From an uncultured Tannerella sp. (lineage in GTDB: Bacteria > Bacteroidota > Bacteroidia > Bacteroidales > Tannerellaceae), in assembly GCA_938036405.1 (NCBI GenBank), contig CALHPT010000294.1:1-14659 (forward strand): a stretch of 14,659 nt of DNA, read 5' to 3'. The notes under the pieces were generated by a model. The model had not been told where the DNA came from. It did not search any database and worked only from the letters and a program-made list of their open reading frames with translations. Shown here in pieces: positions 6,439 through 14,604 of the stretch (the stretch's first letter is position 1; each line of letters begins with the position of its first letter). A program made the position numbers and the translations under genes.

Positions 6439-6798
6439 ATGGATCAAACAAAAACGCTGGTAAATGCCATAGTCAGAGGGCTTCAAGAAAAGAAAGGACG
6501 CAACATCGTGACCGTTGACATGACCGCACAATCAGGCGCCATCTGCCAACACATGGTCATCTGCGAAGGATCAAGCCCCACGCAGGTTTCCTCTCTTTCT
6601 GACTCCGTTTGGGACGTCGTGCGGACGGACACCGGAGAAAAGCCTCTCAGCATGGCCGGGACGCAAAACGCACAATGGATCGGCATGGACTATGGCACGG
6701 TTCTTGTCCACATCTTCCTACCGGAGCAGCGCGCGTTTTACAACCTCGAAAACCTCTGGGCCGACTCGACGATCGAGCGGATCCCCGACGCGGAATAA
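6439..6798 (+). CDS. rsfS: Ribosomal silencing factor RsfS
   Basis: A 119-residue cytoplasmic protein of the RsfS/Iojap family, which binds ribosomal protein L14 on the 50S subunit and blocks subunit joining when nutrients are low. The family-typical C-terminal block is present: W80-IGMDYGTVLVHIF (compare the usual W..lDYgdvvVHvF), then a region rich in aromatic residues (YNLENLW). The N-terminal half has the expected pattern with MVICEGSSPTQV at 39-50. Length is normal. It is the first gene of a compact operon; ftsH begins 36 bases after its stop. Confidence 0.93.
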   Translation: MDQTKTLVNAIVRGLQEKKGRNIVTVDMTAQSGAICQHMVICEGSSPTQVSSLSDSVWDVVRTDTGEKPLSMAGTQNAQWIGMDYGTVLVHIFLPEQRAFYNLENLWADSTIERIPDAE

Positions 6799-6834
6799 CT
6801 CCGCCGGCTCCCCCCTTTCCCCTTCATTATTTAT

Positions 6835-8790
6835 ATGGACACAAAAGACAACCTGCCGAAGAACAACGGCAACAAGCCCCGCTTGCGCTTCAACTTTTAC
6901 TGGATCTACGGGATCGTCTTCATCGCCCTCATGGGGCTTTACCTGATGAACGATTTCTCCACGTCGAAGGAGCTCGGGTGGACCGAATTTCAGCGCCTCA
7001 CGGCCGACAATGCCTTCGACCACATCACGGTGCATAACCGCAAAAACATCCTCGAAGCCACCGTCAAAAGCGACTTCCGCGACCGCATCTTCACCCGCCG
7101 CGAGGAGAAGCAGCTCACCACCGAGCCCAAGGTCTACGTCCGCATCCCCTCCTCCGACAAATTCTCCGACTTCTACGATAAGATGGTGGCCGAAAAGCAC
7201 ATCTCGGCCCAAGTGACCTACAAGGAGAGCGACGACATCCTCTGGAACATCCTCGCCTCCGTCGGGCCATTCATCATCGTCATTGTACTCTGGCTCTTCG
7301 TCATGCGACGCATGACGGGCGGTGCGGGCGGTAACGCCGGCGGTGTCTTCAACGTAGGCAAGGCGCGCGCGCAACTCTTCGATAAGAACACGAACGTGAA
7401 GGTGACCTTCAAGGACGTGGCCGGACTGATGGAAGCCAAACAGGAGGTTGAGGAGATCGTGGAGTTCCTCAAGAACCCCGGCAAATACACCGAACTGGGC
7501 GGTAAGATCCCCAAGGGCGCGCTACTTGTCGGCCCTCCGGGAACGGGCAAAACGCTCCTGGCAAAGGCCGTCGCCGGTGAGGCCCACGTGCCTTTCTTCT
7601 CGCTCTCGGGATCGGACTTCGTGGAGATGTTCGTCGGCGTGGGCGCCTCGCGTGTCCGCGACCTCTTCCGGCAGGCTAAGGAGAAGGCGCCGTGCATCGT
7701 CTTCATCGACGAGATCGACGCTGTCGGACGGGCGCGTGGAAAGAACGTGAACATGACCAGCAACGATGAACGCGAGAGCACTCTCAACCAACTCCTCACG
7801 GAGATGGACGGCTTCGGGTCGAACAGCGGCGTGATCATCCTGGCCGCCACCAACCGCGCCGATGTGCTCGACAAAGCCCTGCTGCGTGCCGGACGCTTCG
7901 ACCGACAGATCCACGTCGAGCTGCCCGACCTCAACGAACGCAAGGAGATCTTCAACGTCCACCTCCGCCCGATCAAAATCGACTCCAGCGTCGACACCGA
8001 CTTTCTGGCCCGACAGACCCCAGGATTCTCCGGCGCCGACATCGCCAACGTCTGCAACGAGGCCGCACTGATCGCCGCACGCGGCGGCAAACGCTTCGTC
8101 CAGAAGGACGACTTTATGAATGCCGTCGACCGCATCATCGGCGGACTCGAGAAACGGACCCGCATCACCACCGCACAGGAGCGACGCAGCATCGCCTATC
8201 ACGAGGCCGGACACGCCTCCATCAGCTGGCTGCTGGAATACGCCAACCCGCTCGTCAAGGTGACGATCGTGCCCCGTGGCAAGGCCCTCGGCGCCGCCTG
8301 GTACCTGCCTGAAGAGCGACAGATCACGACCCGCGAACAGCTCCTCGACGAGATGTGCGCCACGCTCGGCGGACGCGCCGCAGAGGAAGTCTTCCTGGGC
8401 GCCATCTCCACCGGCGCGTCGAACGACCTGGAGCGTGTCACCAAGCAAGCCTACGCCATGGTCACCTATTTCGGCATGAGCGACCAGCTGCCTAACCTCA
8501 ACTATTACGACTCCACCGGACAGGAGTGGGGCTTCACCAAGCCTTACAGCGAGGAGACGGCCCGCCTGATCGACAAGGAGGTGCAGAAGATCATCAACGA
8601 GCAGTTCGACCGCGCCAAAACGATCCTCCGCGACAACGCCGCCAAGCACAACCAGCTGGCCGAAAAGCTGCTCGAGTGTGAAGTGATCTATTCCGAAGAC
8701 CTCGAAAAGATCTTCGGCAAGCGCCCCTGGGTGTCGCGCACCGAGGAGCTCCGCGAGCAACAGACGGCCGACGCGCAAACGCAGGCATAA
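6835..8790 (+). CDS. ftsH: ATP-dependent zinc metalloprotease FtsH
   Basis: A 651-residue membrane-anchored AAA+ protease that degrades misfolded and regulatory proteins at the inner membrane. Two transmembrane segments flank a periplasmic domain (about 21-38 and 138-158). Next come the AAA module with Walker A GPPGTGKT at 233-240, Walker B VFIDEID at 289-295 and the second region of homology around 341-357 (arginine-finger segment RAGRFDR), then the M41 peptidase domain with the zinc site HEAGH at 456-460 and the third ligand D531 (SNDLERVT). All key residues are intact. The start [10 protein letters not shown] lies 36 bases after rsfS and cdsA follows by 15 bases, so all three are probably one transcript. 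Confidence 0.98.
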   Translation: MDTKDNLPKNNGNKPRLRFNFYWIYGIVFIALMGLYLMNDFSTSKELGWTEFQRLTADNAFDHITVHNRKNILEATVKSDFRDRIFTRREEKQLTTEPKVYVRIPSSDKFSDFYDKMVAEKHISAQVTYKESDDILWNILASVGPFIIVIVLWLFVMRRMTGGAGGNAGGVFNVGKARAQLFDKNTNVKVTFKDVAGLMEAKQEVEEIVEFLKNPGKYTELGGKIPKGALLVGPPGTGKTLLAKAVAGEAHVPFFSLSGSDFVEMFVGVGASRVRDLFRQAKEKAPCIVFIDEIDAVGRARGKNVNMTSNDERESTLNQLLTEMDGFGSNSGVIILAATNRADVLDKALLRAGRFDRQIHVELPDLNERKEIFNVHLRPIKIDSSVDTDFLARQTPGFSGADIANVCNEAALIAARGGKRFVQKDDFMNAVDRIIGGLEKRTRITTAQERRSIAYHEAGHASISWLLEYANPLVKVTIVPRGKALGAAWYLPEERQITTREQLLDEMCATLGGRAAEEVFLGAISTGASNDLERVTKQAYAMVTYFGMSDQLPNLNYYDSTGQEWGFTKPYSEETARLIDKEVQKIINEQFDRAKTILRDNAAKHNQLAEKLLECEVIYSEDLEKIFGKRPWVSRTEELREQQTADAQTQA

Positions 8791-8805
8791 TCCCCCCGCG
8801 CACCG

Positions 8806-9669
8806 ATGAAAAACTTCATCCTTCGAGGCATCACGGGCACCGCCTTCGTGGCGATTGTGACCGCGTTGACGGTGCACCCGTACGCATTTCTGGGTCTCTT
8901 CGCCGTCGTTGTCGGCGGGGCGCTGTGGGAGTTCTACGGCCTCACCGAGCGCATCGGGCTACGGCCGGACGACGACGCCCCTGCACCCCGCACCGCGGAC
9001 CGCCTCTGGGGCATCGGCGGCGGCGTCTACCTCTTCACCGCCACCTTCCTCTACGCCGGCGGGCAGGCCCCGGCCATCGTCTACGCGCCCTACCTGGCCT
9101 TCCTCATCGGCGGACTCGTCAGCGGCCTCTACCACCGGGGCGGCAACCCCATCGAGCGGTGGGCCGTCGGACTCTTCGCCCAAGCCTACGCCGCGGGCAC
9201 CTTCGCGCTGCTCAACTTCATCGTCTTCAACCCGGCCGAAGCCTCCGCACCGCGCACCTTCCACAGCCATTACGCGCTCCTCCTCTTCGTCCTCATCTGG
9301 CTCAACGACACGGGCGCCTACATCGTCGGTTCGGCCATCGGTCGGCGGCGCCTCTTCCCGCGCATCTCGCCGGGCAAGTCGTGGGAGGGCTTCCTCGGCG
9401 GACTCGCCATCGTGGCCTGCGCCGCCCTGCTGATGTCGCCCTTCTTCCCCGAACTGGCGTGGTATCACCGCGTGGCACTCTCGGTCGTCATCGTCGGCTT
9501 TGGCACGTGGGGTGACCTCGTCGAGTCGCTCATCAAGCGCACCGCCGGCGCTAAGGATTCGGGCACACTCTTGCCTGGCCACGGCGGCATCCTCGATCGT
9601 TTCGATAGCGTCATGCTGGCCACCCCCGCCGCCCTCCTCTACCTCGAGATGTTCGTGCGCGGGAGCTAA
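8806..9669 (+). CDS. cdsA: Phosphatidate cytidylyltransferase
   Basis: A 287-residue inner-membrane enzyme that makes CDP-diacylglycerol from phosphatidic acid and CTP, the branch point of phospholipid synthesis. Several hydrophobic helices run through the protein. The CTP-transferase signature lies at about 241-267, beginning SLIKRTAGAKDSG and ending GGILDRFD, with the conserved acidic residues present; the preceding block WLNDTGAY at 165-172 and ISPGKSWEG at 187-195 is also typical. It follows ftsH by 15 bases. After the stop comes a hairpin-rich region without a standard plus-strand terminator. Confidence 0.96.
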   Translation: MKNFILRGITGTAFVAIVTALTVHPYAFLGLFAVVVGGALWEFYGLTERIGLRPDDDAPAPRTADRLWGIGGGVYLFTATFLYAGGQAPAIVYAPYLAFLIGGLVSGLYHRGGNPIERWAVGLFAQAYAAGTFALLNFIVFNPAEASAPRTFHSHYALLLFVLIWLNDTGAYIVGSAIGRRRLFPRISPGKSWEGFLGGLAIVACAALLMSPFFPELAWYHRVALSVVIVGFGTWGDLVESLIKRTAGAKDSGTLLPGHGGILDRFDSVMLATPAALLYLEMFVRGS

Positions 9670-9683
9670 CGGGTACAAAAAAG

Positions 9684-9718
9684 CCGGATACATGTGAATC
9701 GAATCGACATGTATCCGG
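9684..9718. terminator. Perfect 12-base inverted repeat downstream of cdsA
   Basis: CCGGATACATGT (9684-9695) and ACATGTATCCGG (9707-9718) pair perfectly around an 11-base loop made of GAATC repeats. An A-run (9677-9682) precedes it, so the T-run lies on the minus strand; on the plus strand only GGCG follows. It may end cdsA transcripts imperfectly, act as a 3' stabilising hairpin, or be a copy of a dispersed element, since GCCGGATACATGTG also occurs at 2720-2733. Confidence 0.55.
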
Positions 9719-9741
9719 GGCGTCTACGAGCGTCTGCGGAC

Positions 9742-9760
9742 GGCCCCTGCGGCAGGGGCC
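9742..9760. other. GC-rich hairpin upstream of the TonB receptor gene
   Basis: GGCCCCTG-CGG-CAGGGGCC is a perfect 8-base stem with a 3-base loop. It has no T-run on either side and lies about 30 bases upstream of the -33 element of the receptor promoter. It may be part of cdsA transcript ending or a protein-binding site. Confidence 0.4.
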
Positions 9761-9791
9761 ATCCCTGATGCCCCCTCCCAATTATTAGGGA

Positions 9792-9823
9792 TTGTGAATG
9801 CGTGGCGCCCCAGCCTACCTTTG
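9792..9823 (+). promoter_or_regulatory. Promoter of the TonB receptor-DUF4374 operon
   Basis: TTG (9792-9794), 21 bases, TACCTTTG (9816-9823): both Bacteroidetes elements at legal spacing. Transcription would start near 9830, about 20 bases before the ATG at 9849. This decides against the longer reading frame that opens at ATG 9798, inside the promoter. I found no clear Fur-like inverted repeat. Confidence 0.7.
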
Positions 9824-9848
9824 CGACCCTATTTTTAACGTGAATAGC

Positions 9849-12200
9849 ATGATGACAACAAGAAGAACCTTCTTATGGATATGGATAGCCTGTTTCGCTG
9901 CCCTCGCTTGGGGACAGATGGAGGCGCAGACGGCACGCATCACGGGCGTCGTGATCGATGCTGCTAACGAGGAGCCACTCATCGGCGCCAGCGCCTATAT
10001 CGAGCAGCTCAAGCGCGGCGAAGTGGCCGGGCGCAACGGTGATTTTACCCTCGACGGCCTTCGCGCGGGCAGCTATACGGTGCGCTTCGATTATATGGGC
10101 TATGAGAGCCGCACCGAACAGATCACCCTGCGTGAGGGTGAGACGCGGCGGCTGAAAGTGCGCCTCAAGGGCGAGTCCAAGTCGCTCGGCGAAGTGATCG
10201 TCACGGCCAAGAGCGAGGCCCGGCAGCTGCGCGAACAGGCTATGCCCGTCACCGTCCTTTCGGCCGATCAGCTGGCTGGTTCGGTGAGCGATGTGAGCGA
10301 TATTTTGAGCAAGACGATGGGCGTTACCCTTCGCTCGCAGGGCGGCGTGGGCAGCGTCTCACGCCTTTCCGTGCGTGGCCTCGAGGGTAAACGCATCGGC
10401 TTCTTTATCGACGAATCGCCCATGAACGATCACTCCGATTTTATCGATATCAACGACATTCCCGTCAGTATGATCGAGCGGATTGAGATCTACAAGGGCG
10501 TTGTCCCGGCCAAGTTTGGCGGCTCCGCGATGGGCGGCGCCATCAACATCGTGCTCAAGGAATACCCGCCGCGCTACCTCGACCTCTCCTACGCCATCGA
10601 GTCCTTCAACACCCACAAGGCCACGGCCGTCATCAAGCGTAACCTGGCCAACGCAGGCCTCGAGATCGGCGGAGGTGGCTTCTACACCTATTCGGACAAT
10701 GACTACACGATGGAGTCGCCCTACCAGAAGGGGCTGCTCATCAAGCGCGATCACGACCGCTTCAGCTCCGCCGCCGGCGCCATCGGCATCAAGGCCCGCA
10801 AGTGGTACTTCGACGAGCTGAAGATCAACTTCGAAGGCCTCATCAATAGCAAGCAGATACAGGGCGTCTATTACAACATTCAGCATGCCCACAGCCGATC
10901 GAAAGTCGGGGTGATGGAGCTGGAGTTGAAGAAGAAAAACTTCCTTGTCGAAGGGCTCGACCTCGACTTCAAGGGCGCCTCCGCCTTCTCGCGATACCAT
11001 TTCATCGACACCGCCATGCACCGCTACGATTGGGACATGAAGCCCTACATCCCCGTCCATCCACTGGGCGGCGAGATCGGTGCGGCGCCCTCCAACAGCA
11101 CCCTCGATAAGTTTCACGTCGGCACGAAGCTCAACCTGAACTACATCCTCTCGGCCCGGAACGCCATCAACCTGAACCTGCTCCAGCAATACGCCAATGG
11201 GCATCCCAAGGACACCCTCCGAGACCGTGCGATGGGTTACAAGATGAACTACGATAGCCGCATGAATAGCCTCGTCGTGGGCCTGAGTTACGACTACAAG
11301 TCGAACAACGACCGCCTGCTTAACTCCCTCACCGGTAAGTACTACTTCTACTCCATGAAGACCATCCTTCGCGAAGTCTATGGGGGGCACGACGAGATAC
11401 CTATCCACCTCGAAAAGCATTATTGGGGCATCAGCGATGCCTTGCGTTACCGCTTTATGCCTGAATGGATGGGCAAGGTCTCCGTGGCTTACGAGGTGCG
11501 CACCCCGACCGAAAACGAGCTGATCGGCGACGGCTACCTCCTCTCCCCGTCGGGCGACCTCCGGCCCGAGCGCGGCGTCAACGTCAATCTCGGTACGCTT
11601 TGGGATCGGCGCATACCGAACGGCATCTTCCAGTTAGAGGTCAACCTCTTCGGCAACTACCTCCGCGACATGATCCGCCAAACGCAGAACTATACGCAGA
11701 CGCGCTACGAGAACTTCGGCGAAATGCGCACCCTCGGCGTCGAGGCTGAGGTAAAGGCCGACGTCTTGCCCTGGTTGTACGGCTATGCCAACGTCACCTT
11801 CCAAGACCTCCGCGATGTCCGCGAATACGAGCCTGACAGCAAGGCCCCCAACCCCACCCGGCATCTGCGCATGCCCAACATCCCCTACTTCCTGGCCAAC
11901 GCCGGACTGGAGTATCACCGCGAAAACCTCTTCGGCACGAAGCGCACCAACACGCGGCTCTTTGCCGATGCCTCCTTCGTGGAGGAATACTTCTACGACT
12001 TTGAGCAGAGCATCCACCAAGAGCGCCGCATCCCGCGCTCCATGCGCCTCGACCTTGGGCTGGAATACAGCCTCATGGATGGCCGCATCATCCTCTCCGG
12101 TAAGGTGGGCAACGCCACCGGCGCCAAGCTCTTCAGCGAGTTCAACTATCCGCAGCCCGGGCGAACCTATTCCCTCCGCCTGCGCTACGTACTCAAGTAA
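9849..12200 (+). CDS. TonB-dependent outer membrane receptor, probable siderophore/iron type (XusA-like)
   Basis: A 783-residue outer membrane receptor from ATG 9849 (a second ATG follows at once; the frame is also open back to 9798). Order of parts: signal peptide (about 1-26, ending MEAQ), a carboxypeptidase-regulatory-like beta domain (about 29-106, with ITGVVIDAANEEPLIGAS), a plug domain (about 113-237, with EVIVTAK, DILSKTMGVTLRS, SVRGLEGKRIGFFIDE and GSAMGGAINIVLK), then a beta-barrel ending in the aromatic/hydrophobic strand SLRLRYVLK. About 780 residues without a SusD neighbour is the size of metal or siderophore receptors rather than SusC-type glycan receptors. The adjacent DUF4374 lipoprotein supports siderophore uptake. 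The ligand is inferred, not proven. Confidence 0.93.
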   Translation: MMTTRRTFLWIWIACFAALAWGQMEAQTARITGVVIDAANEEPLIGASAYIEQLKRGEVAGRNGDFTLDGLRAGSYTVRFDYMGYESRTEQITLREGETRRLKVRLKGESKSLGEVIVTAKSEARQLREQAMPVTVLSADQLAGSVSDVSDILSKTMGVTLRSQGGVGSVSRLSVRGLEGKRIGFFIDESPMNDHSDFIDINDIPVSMIERIEIYKGVVPAKFGGSAMGGAINIVLKEYPPRYLDLSYAIESFNTHKATAVIKRNLANAGLEIGGGGFYTYSDNDYTMESPYQKGLLIKRDHDRFSSAAGAIGIKARKWYFDELKINFEGLINSKQIQGVYYNIQHAHSRSKVGVMELELKKKNFLVEGLDLDFKGASAFSRYHFIDTAMHRYDWDMKPYIPVHPLGGEIGAAPSNSTLDKFHVGTKLNLNYILSARNAINLNLLQQYANGHPKDTLRDRAMGYKMNYDSRMNSLVVGLSYDYKSNNDRLLNSLTGKYYFYSMKTILREVYGGHDEIPIHLEKHYWGISDALRYRFMPEWMGKVSVAYEVRTPTENELIGDGYLLSPSGDLRPERGVNVNLGTLWDRRIPNGIFQLEVNLFGNYLRDMIRQTQNYTQTRYENFGEMRTLGVEAEVKADVLPWLYGYANVTFQDLRDVREYEPDSKAPNPTRHLRMPNIPYFLANAGLEYHRENLFGTKRTNTRLFADASFVEEYFYDFEQSIHQERRIPRSMRLDLGLEYSLMDGRIILSGKVGNATGAKLFSEFNYPQPGRTYSLRLRYVLK

Positions 12201-12212
12201 AACCTAATTCAT

Positions 12213-13484
12213 ATGTATAACAAGATGAAAACAATGAACGTATTCCGAATGGCAGGCCTTGCTGTGCTTGCCGCAATGACCCTGACTTGGACAGGGTGCA
12301 AAGAAGACACGCCTACCCCCAAACCCAATCCGAACCCACCGACGCCTGGTGGTGCGAAGGGCGACGTGGCCGTCGTCTCCATGCTCACTAACCCCGACGG
12401 ACAGTCTGGCACCGCTTGGATGCAACTTGTCGACGGCATTGCGCCGCGAACGATCGACAACTCCAAGGCGCGCCAAATCGGCTTCGGCATGCCCCCGATG
12501 GATGTGCTCGGTAACTACATCTTCACCATCCCGCAGTATGGCCAGTCGAACACCTTCACCAAGTGGGAATGTACCGCCGACGGCGCCCTCAACAAGGTGG
12601 CCGAATTAGAGTTGCCTGTCAACAGCGTCTCCACGCATGGTCGCATCTACTCCGCCGAAAAGGGCTTCCTCAGTACGATGATCGGCAAGCTGCTCATCTT
12701 TAATCCCACCACGATGAAGCTCACGGGCGAGATCGACCTCTCCTCCTATGCGGACAAAGGCGTGTCTGTGCCGCAGTTCGGCTCCCTCTTCTTCGATGGC
12801 GAGACGATGTACGTCCCCCTCTGGCAGGTCAACGCCCAACGCATGCCCATCGGCGATCCGGGCATCGACCTCTTGCTCATCGACCTGAAGACGAACAAGG
12901 TGATCAAGCGCATCAAGGACTCGGCCTCGGGGCTCTCCAGCCTCGGCTACCCGTACGGTGTGCAGAAGAACGTCTTCAAGGACGAGCAGGGCGACGTCTA
13001 TTACATGGCCAGCGGCTCCTTCTCCACCGATCCGAAATACAAGACCGGCATCGTGCGCATCAAGAAGGGCGCGACCGAGATCGACCCCACCTACAACTGG
13101 GTGCTCAACGATCAGGCGATCGAGGGCGAGACGGGCAAGATGAGGTGGTTAGCCTGCGTCTATTATGCGGGCAACGGCAAGCTCTACGGCATGGCCGACA
13201 TGCCCAACTATTGGGCCGACAAGACGAAGCCCAACTGGCTGCGCGACCGCTCGGTGATCTCCGTCGAGATCGACCTCCGCGCCAAGACGGTCAAGAAGTT
13301 GCCCATCCCCTACAGCTGCGCCTACTCCACACACGTCTCCACTTACAACGACCTGATTGTCTTCTCTGTTTGGGGCGACAAGGAGACGGGCTTCTACACC
13401 TACGACCCGAAGACGGGTAAGGCCAGCGACGGCGCCGTGATCAAAATGCCCGGCTTCCCCTTCTGGTTCTACCAGTTCAAGTAG
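12213..13484 (+). CDS. DUF4374 lipoprotein, predicted surface-exposed (XusB-like)
   Basis: A 423-residue protein starting 12 bases after the receptor stop, surely co-transcribed. ATG 12213 is used, but ATG 12225 (MKTMNVFRMAG) would also work. A lipoprotein signal ends at C29, followed by K-E-D, which fits the K-(D/E)2 lipoprotein export signal described for Bacteroidetes surface lipoproteins. A Pro-rich linker (about 33-46) leads to a domain with repeated four-strand-like segments (for example IGKLLIFNPTTMKLTGEIDL, TGFYTYDPKTGKA), suggesting a beta-propeller. DUF4374 proteins occur beside TonB receptors; Bacteroides thetaiotaomicron XusB, a siderophore-binding surface lipoprotein, is the characterised comparison I recall. 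It probably captures ligand for the receptor. No PepSY-type third gene follows. Confidence 0.85.
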   Translation: MYNKMKTMNVFRMAGLAVLAAMTLTWTGCKEDTPTPKPNPNPPTPGGAKGDVAVVSMLTNPDGQSGTAWMQLVDGIAPRTIDNSKARQIGFGMPPMDVLGNYIFTIPQYGQSNTFTKWECTADGALNKVAELELPVNSVSTHGRIYSAEKGFLSTMIGKLLIFNPTTMKLTGEIDLSSYADKGVSVPQFGSLFFDGETMYVPLWQVNAQRMPIGDPGIDLLLIDLKTNKVIKRIKDSASGLSSLGYPYGVQKNVFKDEQGDVYYMASGSFSTDPKYKTGIVRIKKGATEIDPTYNWVLNDQAIEGETGKMRWLACVYYAGNGKLYGMADMPNYWADKTKPNWLRDRSVISVEIDLRAKTVKKLPIPYSCAYSTHVSTYNDLIVFSVWGDKETGFYTYDPKTGKASDGAVIKMPGFPFWFYQFK

Positions 13485-13517
13485 GATGACTTATTGATCC
13501 GGTCTCTACACATAGAG

Positions 13518-13562
13518 AAAGCCCCGATCCTTCTCACACCTTTGAGAATGGGTCGGGGCTTT
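13518..13562 (+). terminator. Terminator after the DUF4374 gene, probably bidirectional
   Basis: AAAGCCCCGA (13518-13527) pairs with TCGGGGCTTT (13553-13562), and inside it TTCTCA pairs with TGAGAA around a 6-base loop. It lies 34 bases after the DUF4374 stop and about 45 bases past the stop of the convergent DUF6261-like gene. Only short T tracts flank it on each strand. Confidence 0.75.
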
Positions 13563-13606
13563 GTCATGTCCGGTGGGCCCGGTCAGGGCTGGCGTCTGCG
13601 GACACT

Positions 13607-14539
13607 CTATTCCTCCGGCAGATGGATATCGGGATCGCCGTCGTCACCGCCCGGTTTGGGGGGCTGGGGCGGCTGAGGATTCTCCGGTTTTTTCGGATCC
13701 TTAGGCTGTTCCGGTTGCTTCGGGTCTGCCGGCTTCTTGGGATCCTTGGGGGTCTTGGGCTGCTTGGGAGCCTTGGGGTCCTTGGGCTTCTTGTCCGCGG
13801 CGGTCTTACGCTGGGCGAGGCTCTGGCGATAAACTGTTTCGATGCGGTCGGTTTGCTTGTTCATCGCTTCAGCCACTTGGGCAATAACGTTCGGGTCGAC
13901 CGGCGCTTTGCCATAAACGTAATTCCATTGCAACACCAAAATCACGCGTTCATAGAGTGCATCCGTCTCGGGGCGCACCTTGCCAGAGGGCGGCAGGTGG
14001 GTCTTTTCCACTTCTGACTCGCGGCGCTCTTTATAGATCTTACGGAACTCCGTGTTGACGGCCTCCAGCTTGGTGACCACCGGATCCAGCCCCAGCTTGG
14101 TGACGTCGGCCGTGTATTTGGCGTCCTTGAGGTCGGCCAAGAATCCTAAGATGTCAGCCGTTTCGCGGTCGAACGATTCCTTTTGAATGCCAGCGTAGCG
14201 GCGGGTCATAACGGAGAGGCGCTTGGCAGCGGCCACCATGTCGGCGTCGCTCAGCAGCAGGGCGTTGCGCACCGAGGCGATGATGAACAGCACCAGCCGG
14301 TCGCGCTCCTCGTCCTTCTCCATCATTAACGCCGTATTGGCGTCGGCCTGCGCGTCTCGATTATTCGAGATTTCGGTGTCGATGTTGCCGCGCCATTCCG
14401 GCATCACGTCGTCGGGCATACCGAGCTTCGTCGGGTCCACGGCGTGCACGATGTCGTACGTCTCGCTGTGAAATTGTACATGCAGGGGATTGTCATACTT
14501 TCTCAGCCCCGGCTTGTTGATTACTACGGTCTTTTTCAT
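13607..14539 (-). CDS. DUF6261-like protein with Pro/Lys-rich tail
   Basis: A 310-residue protein of unknown function. The body (about 1-245) is predicted largely helical, with no signal peptide or membrane segment; it resembles the DUF6261 proteins common in Bacteroidales, an assignment made from memory of the general pattern and so moderate. The tail (about 249-296) is low complexity, with 18 Pro and 14 Lys in 47 residues in a P-x-K-x rhythm, then an acidic end (GGDDGDPDIHLPEE). The start is well fixed: AAGGAGGT (minus strand, 14543-14550) lies 3 bases before the ATG. No clear -7 box was found upstream. The gene is convergent with the DUF4374 gene. Confidence 0.7.
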   Translation of the reverse strand: MKKTVVINKPGLRKYDNPLHVQFHSETYDIVHAVDPTKLGMPDDVMPEWRGNIDTEISNNRDAQADANTALMMEKDEERDRLVLFIIASVRNALLLSDADMVAAAKRLSVMTRRYAGIQKESFDRETADILGFLADLKDAKYTADVTKLGLDPVVTKLEAVNTEFRKIYKERRESEVEKTHLPPSGKVRPETDALYERVILVLQWNYVYGKAPVDPNVIAQVAEAMNKQTDRIETVYRQSLAQRKTAADKKPKDPKAPKQPKTPKDPKKPADPKQPEQPKDPKKPENPQPPQPPKPGGDDGDPDIHLPEE

Positions 14540-14542
14540 TGG

Positions 14543-14550
14543 ACCTCCTT
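14543..14550 (-). promoter_or_regulatory. Strong Shine-Dalgarno of the DUF6261-like gene
   Basis: Minus strand AAGGAGGT, a full complement to the 16S 3' end, 3 bases before the ATG. Such strong sites are unusual in Bacteroidetes, whose ribosomes rely little on them; no other gene in this window has one as good. Confidence 0.7.
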
Positions 14551-14604
14551 TGTTAAATGATTAAACGTGTTGATTGTTTGCTCCATCAGTTGCGGCATGG
14601 CCTC

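Noticed and set aside
7522..8877. 451-codon open frame on the minus strand
   Set aside because: It is antisense to ftsH and cdsA, whose products are unmistakable; long antisense frames are expected in GC-rich coding DNA.
9730..9741. GCGTCTGCGGAC also found at 13592-13603
   Set aside because: A single 12-base match without shared structure or context; probably chance in GC-rich DNA.
9798..9848. Earlier ATG start for the TonB receptor
   Set aside because: It lies inside the promoter elements (9792-9823) and would place a non-signal extension before a normal signal peptide.
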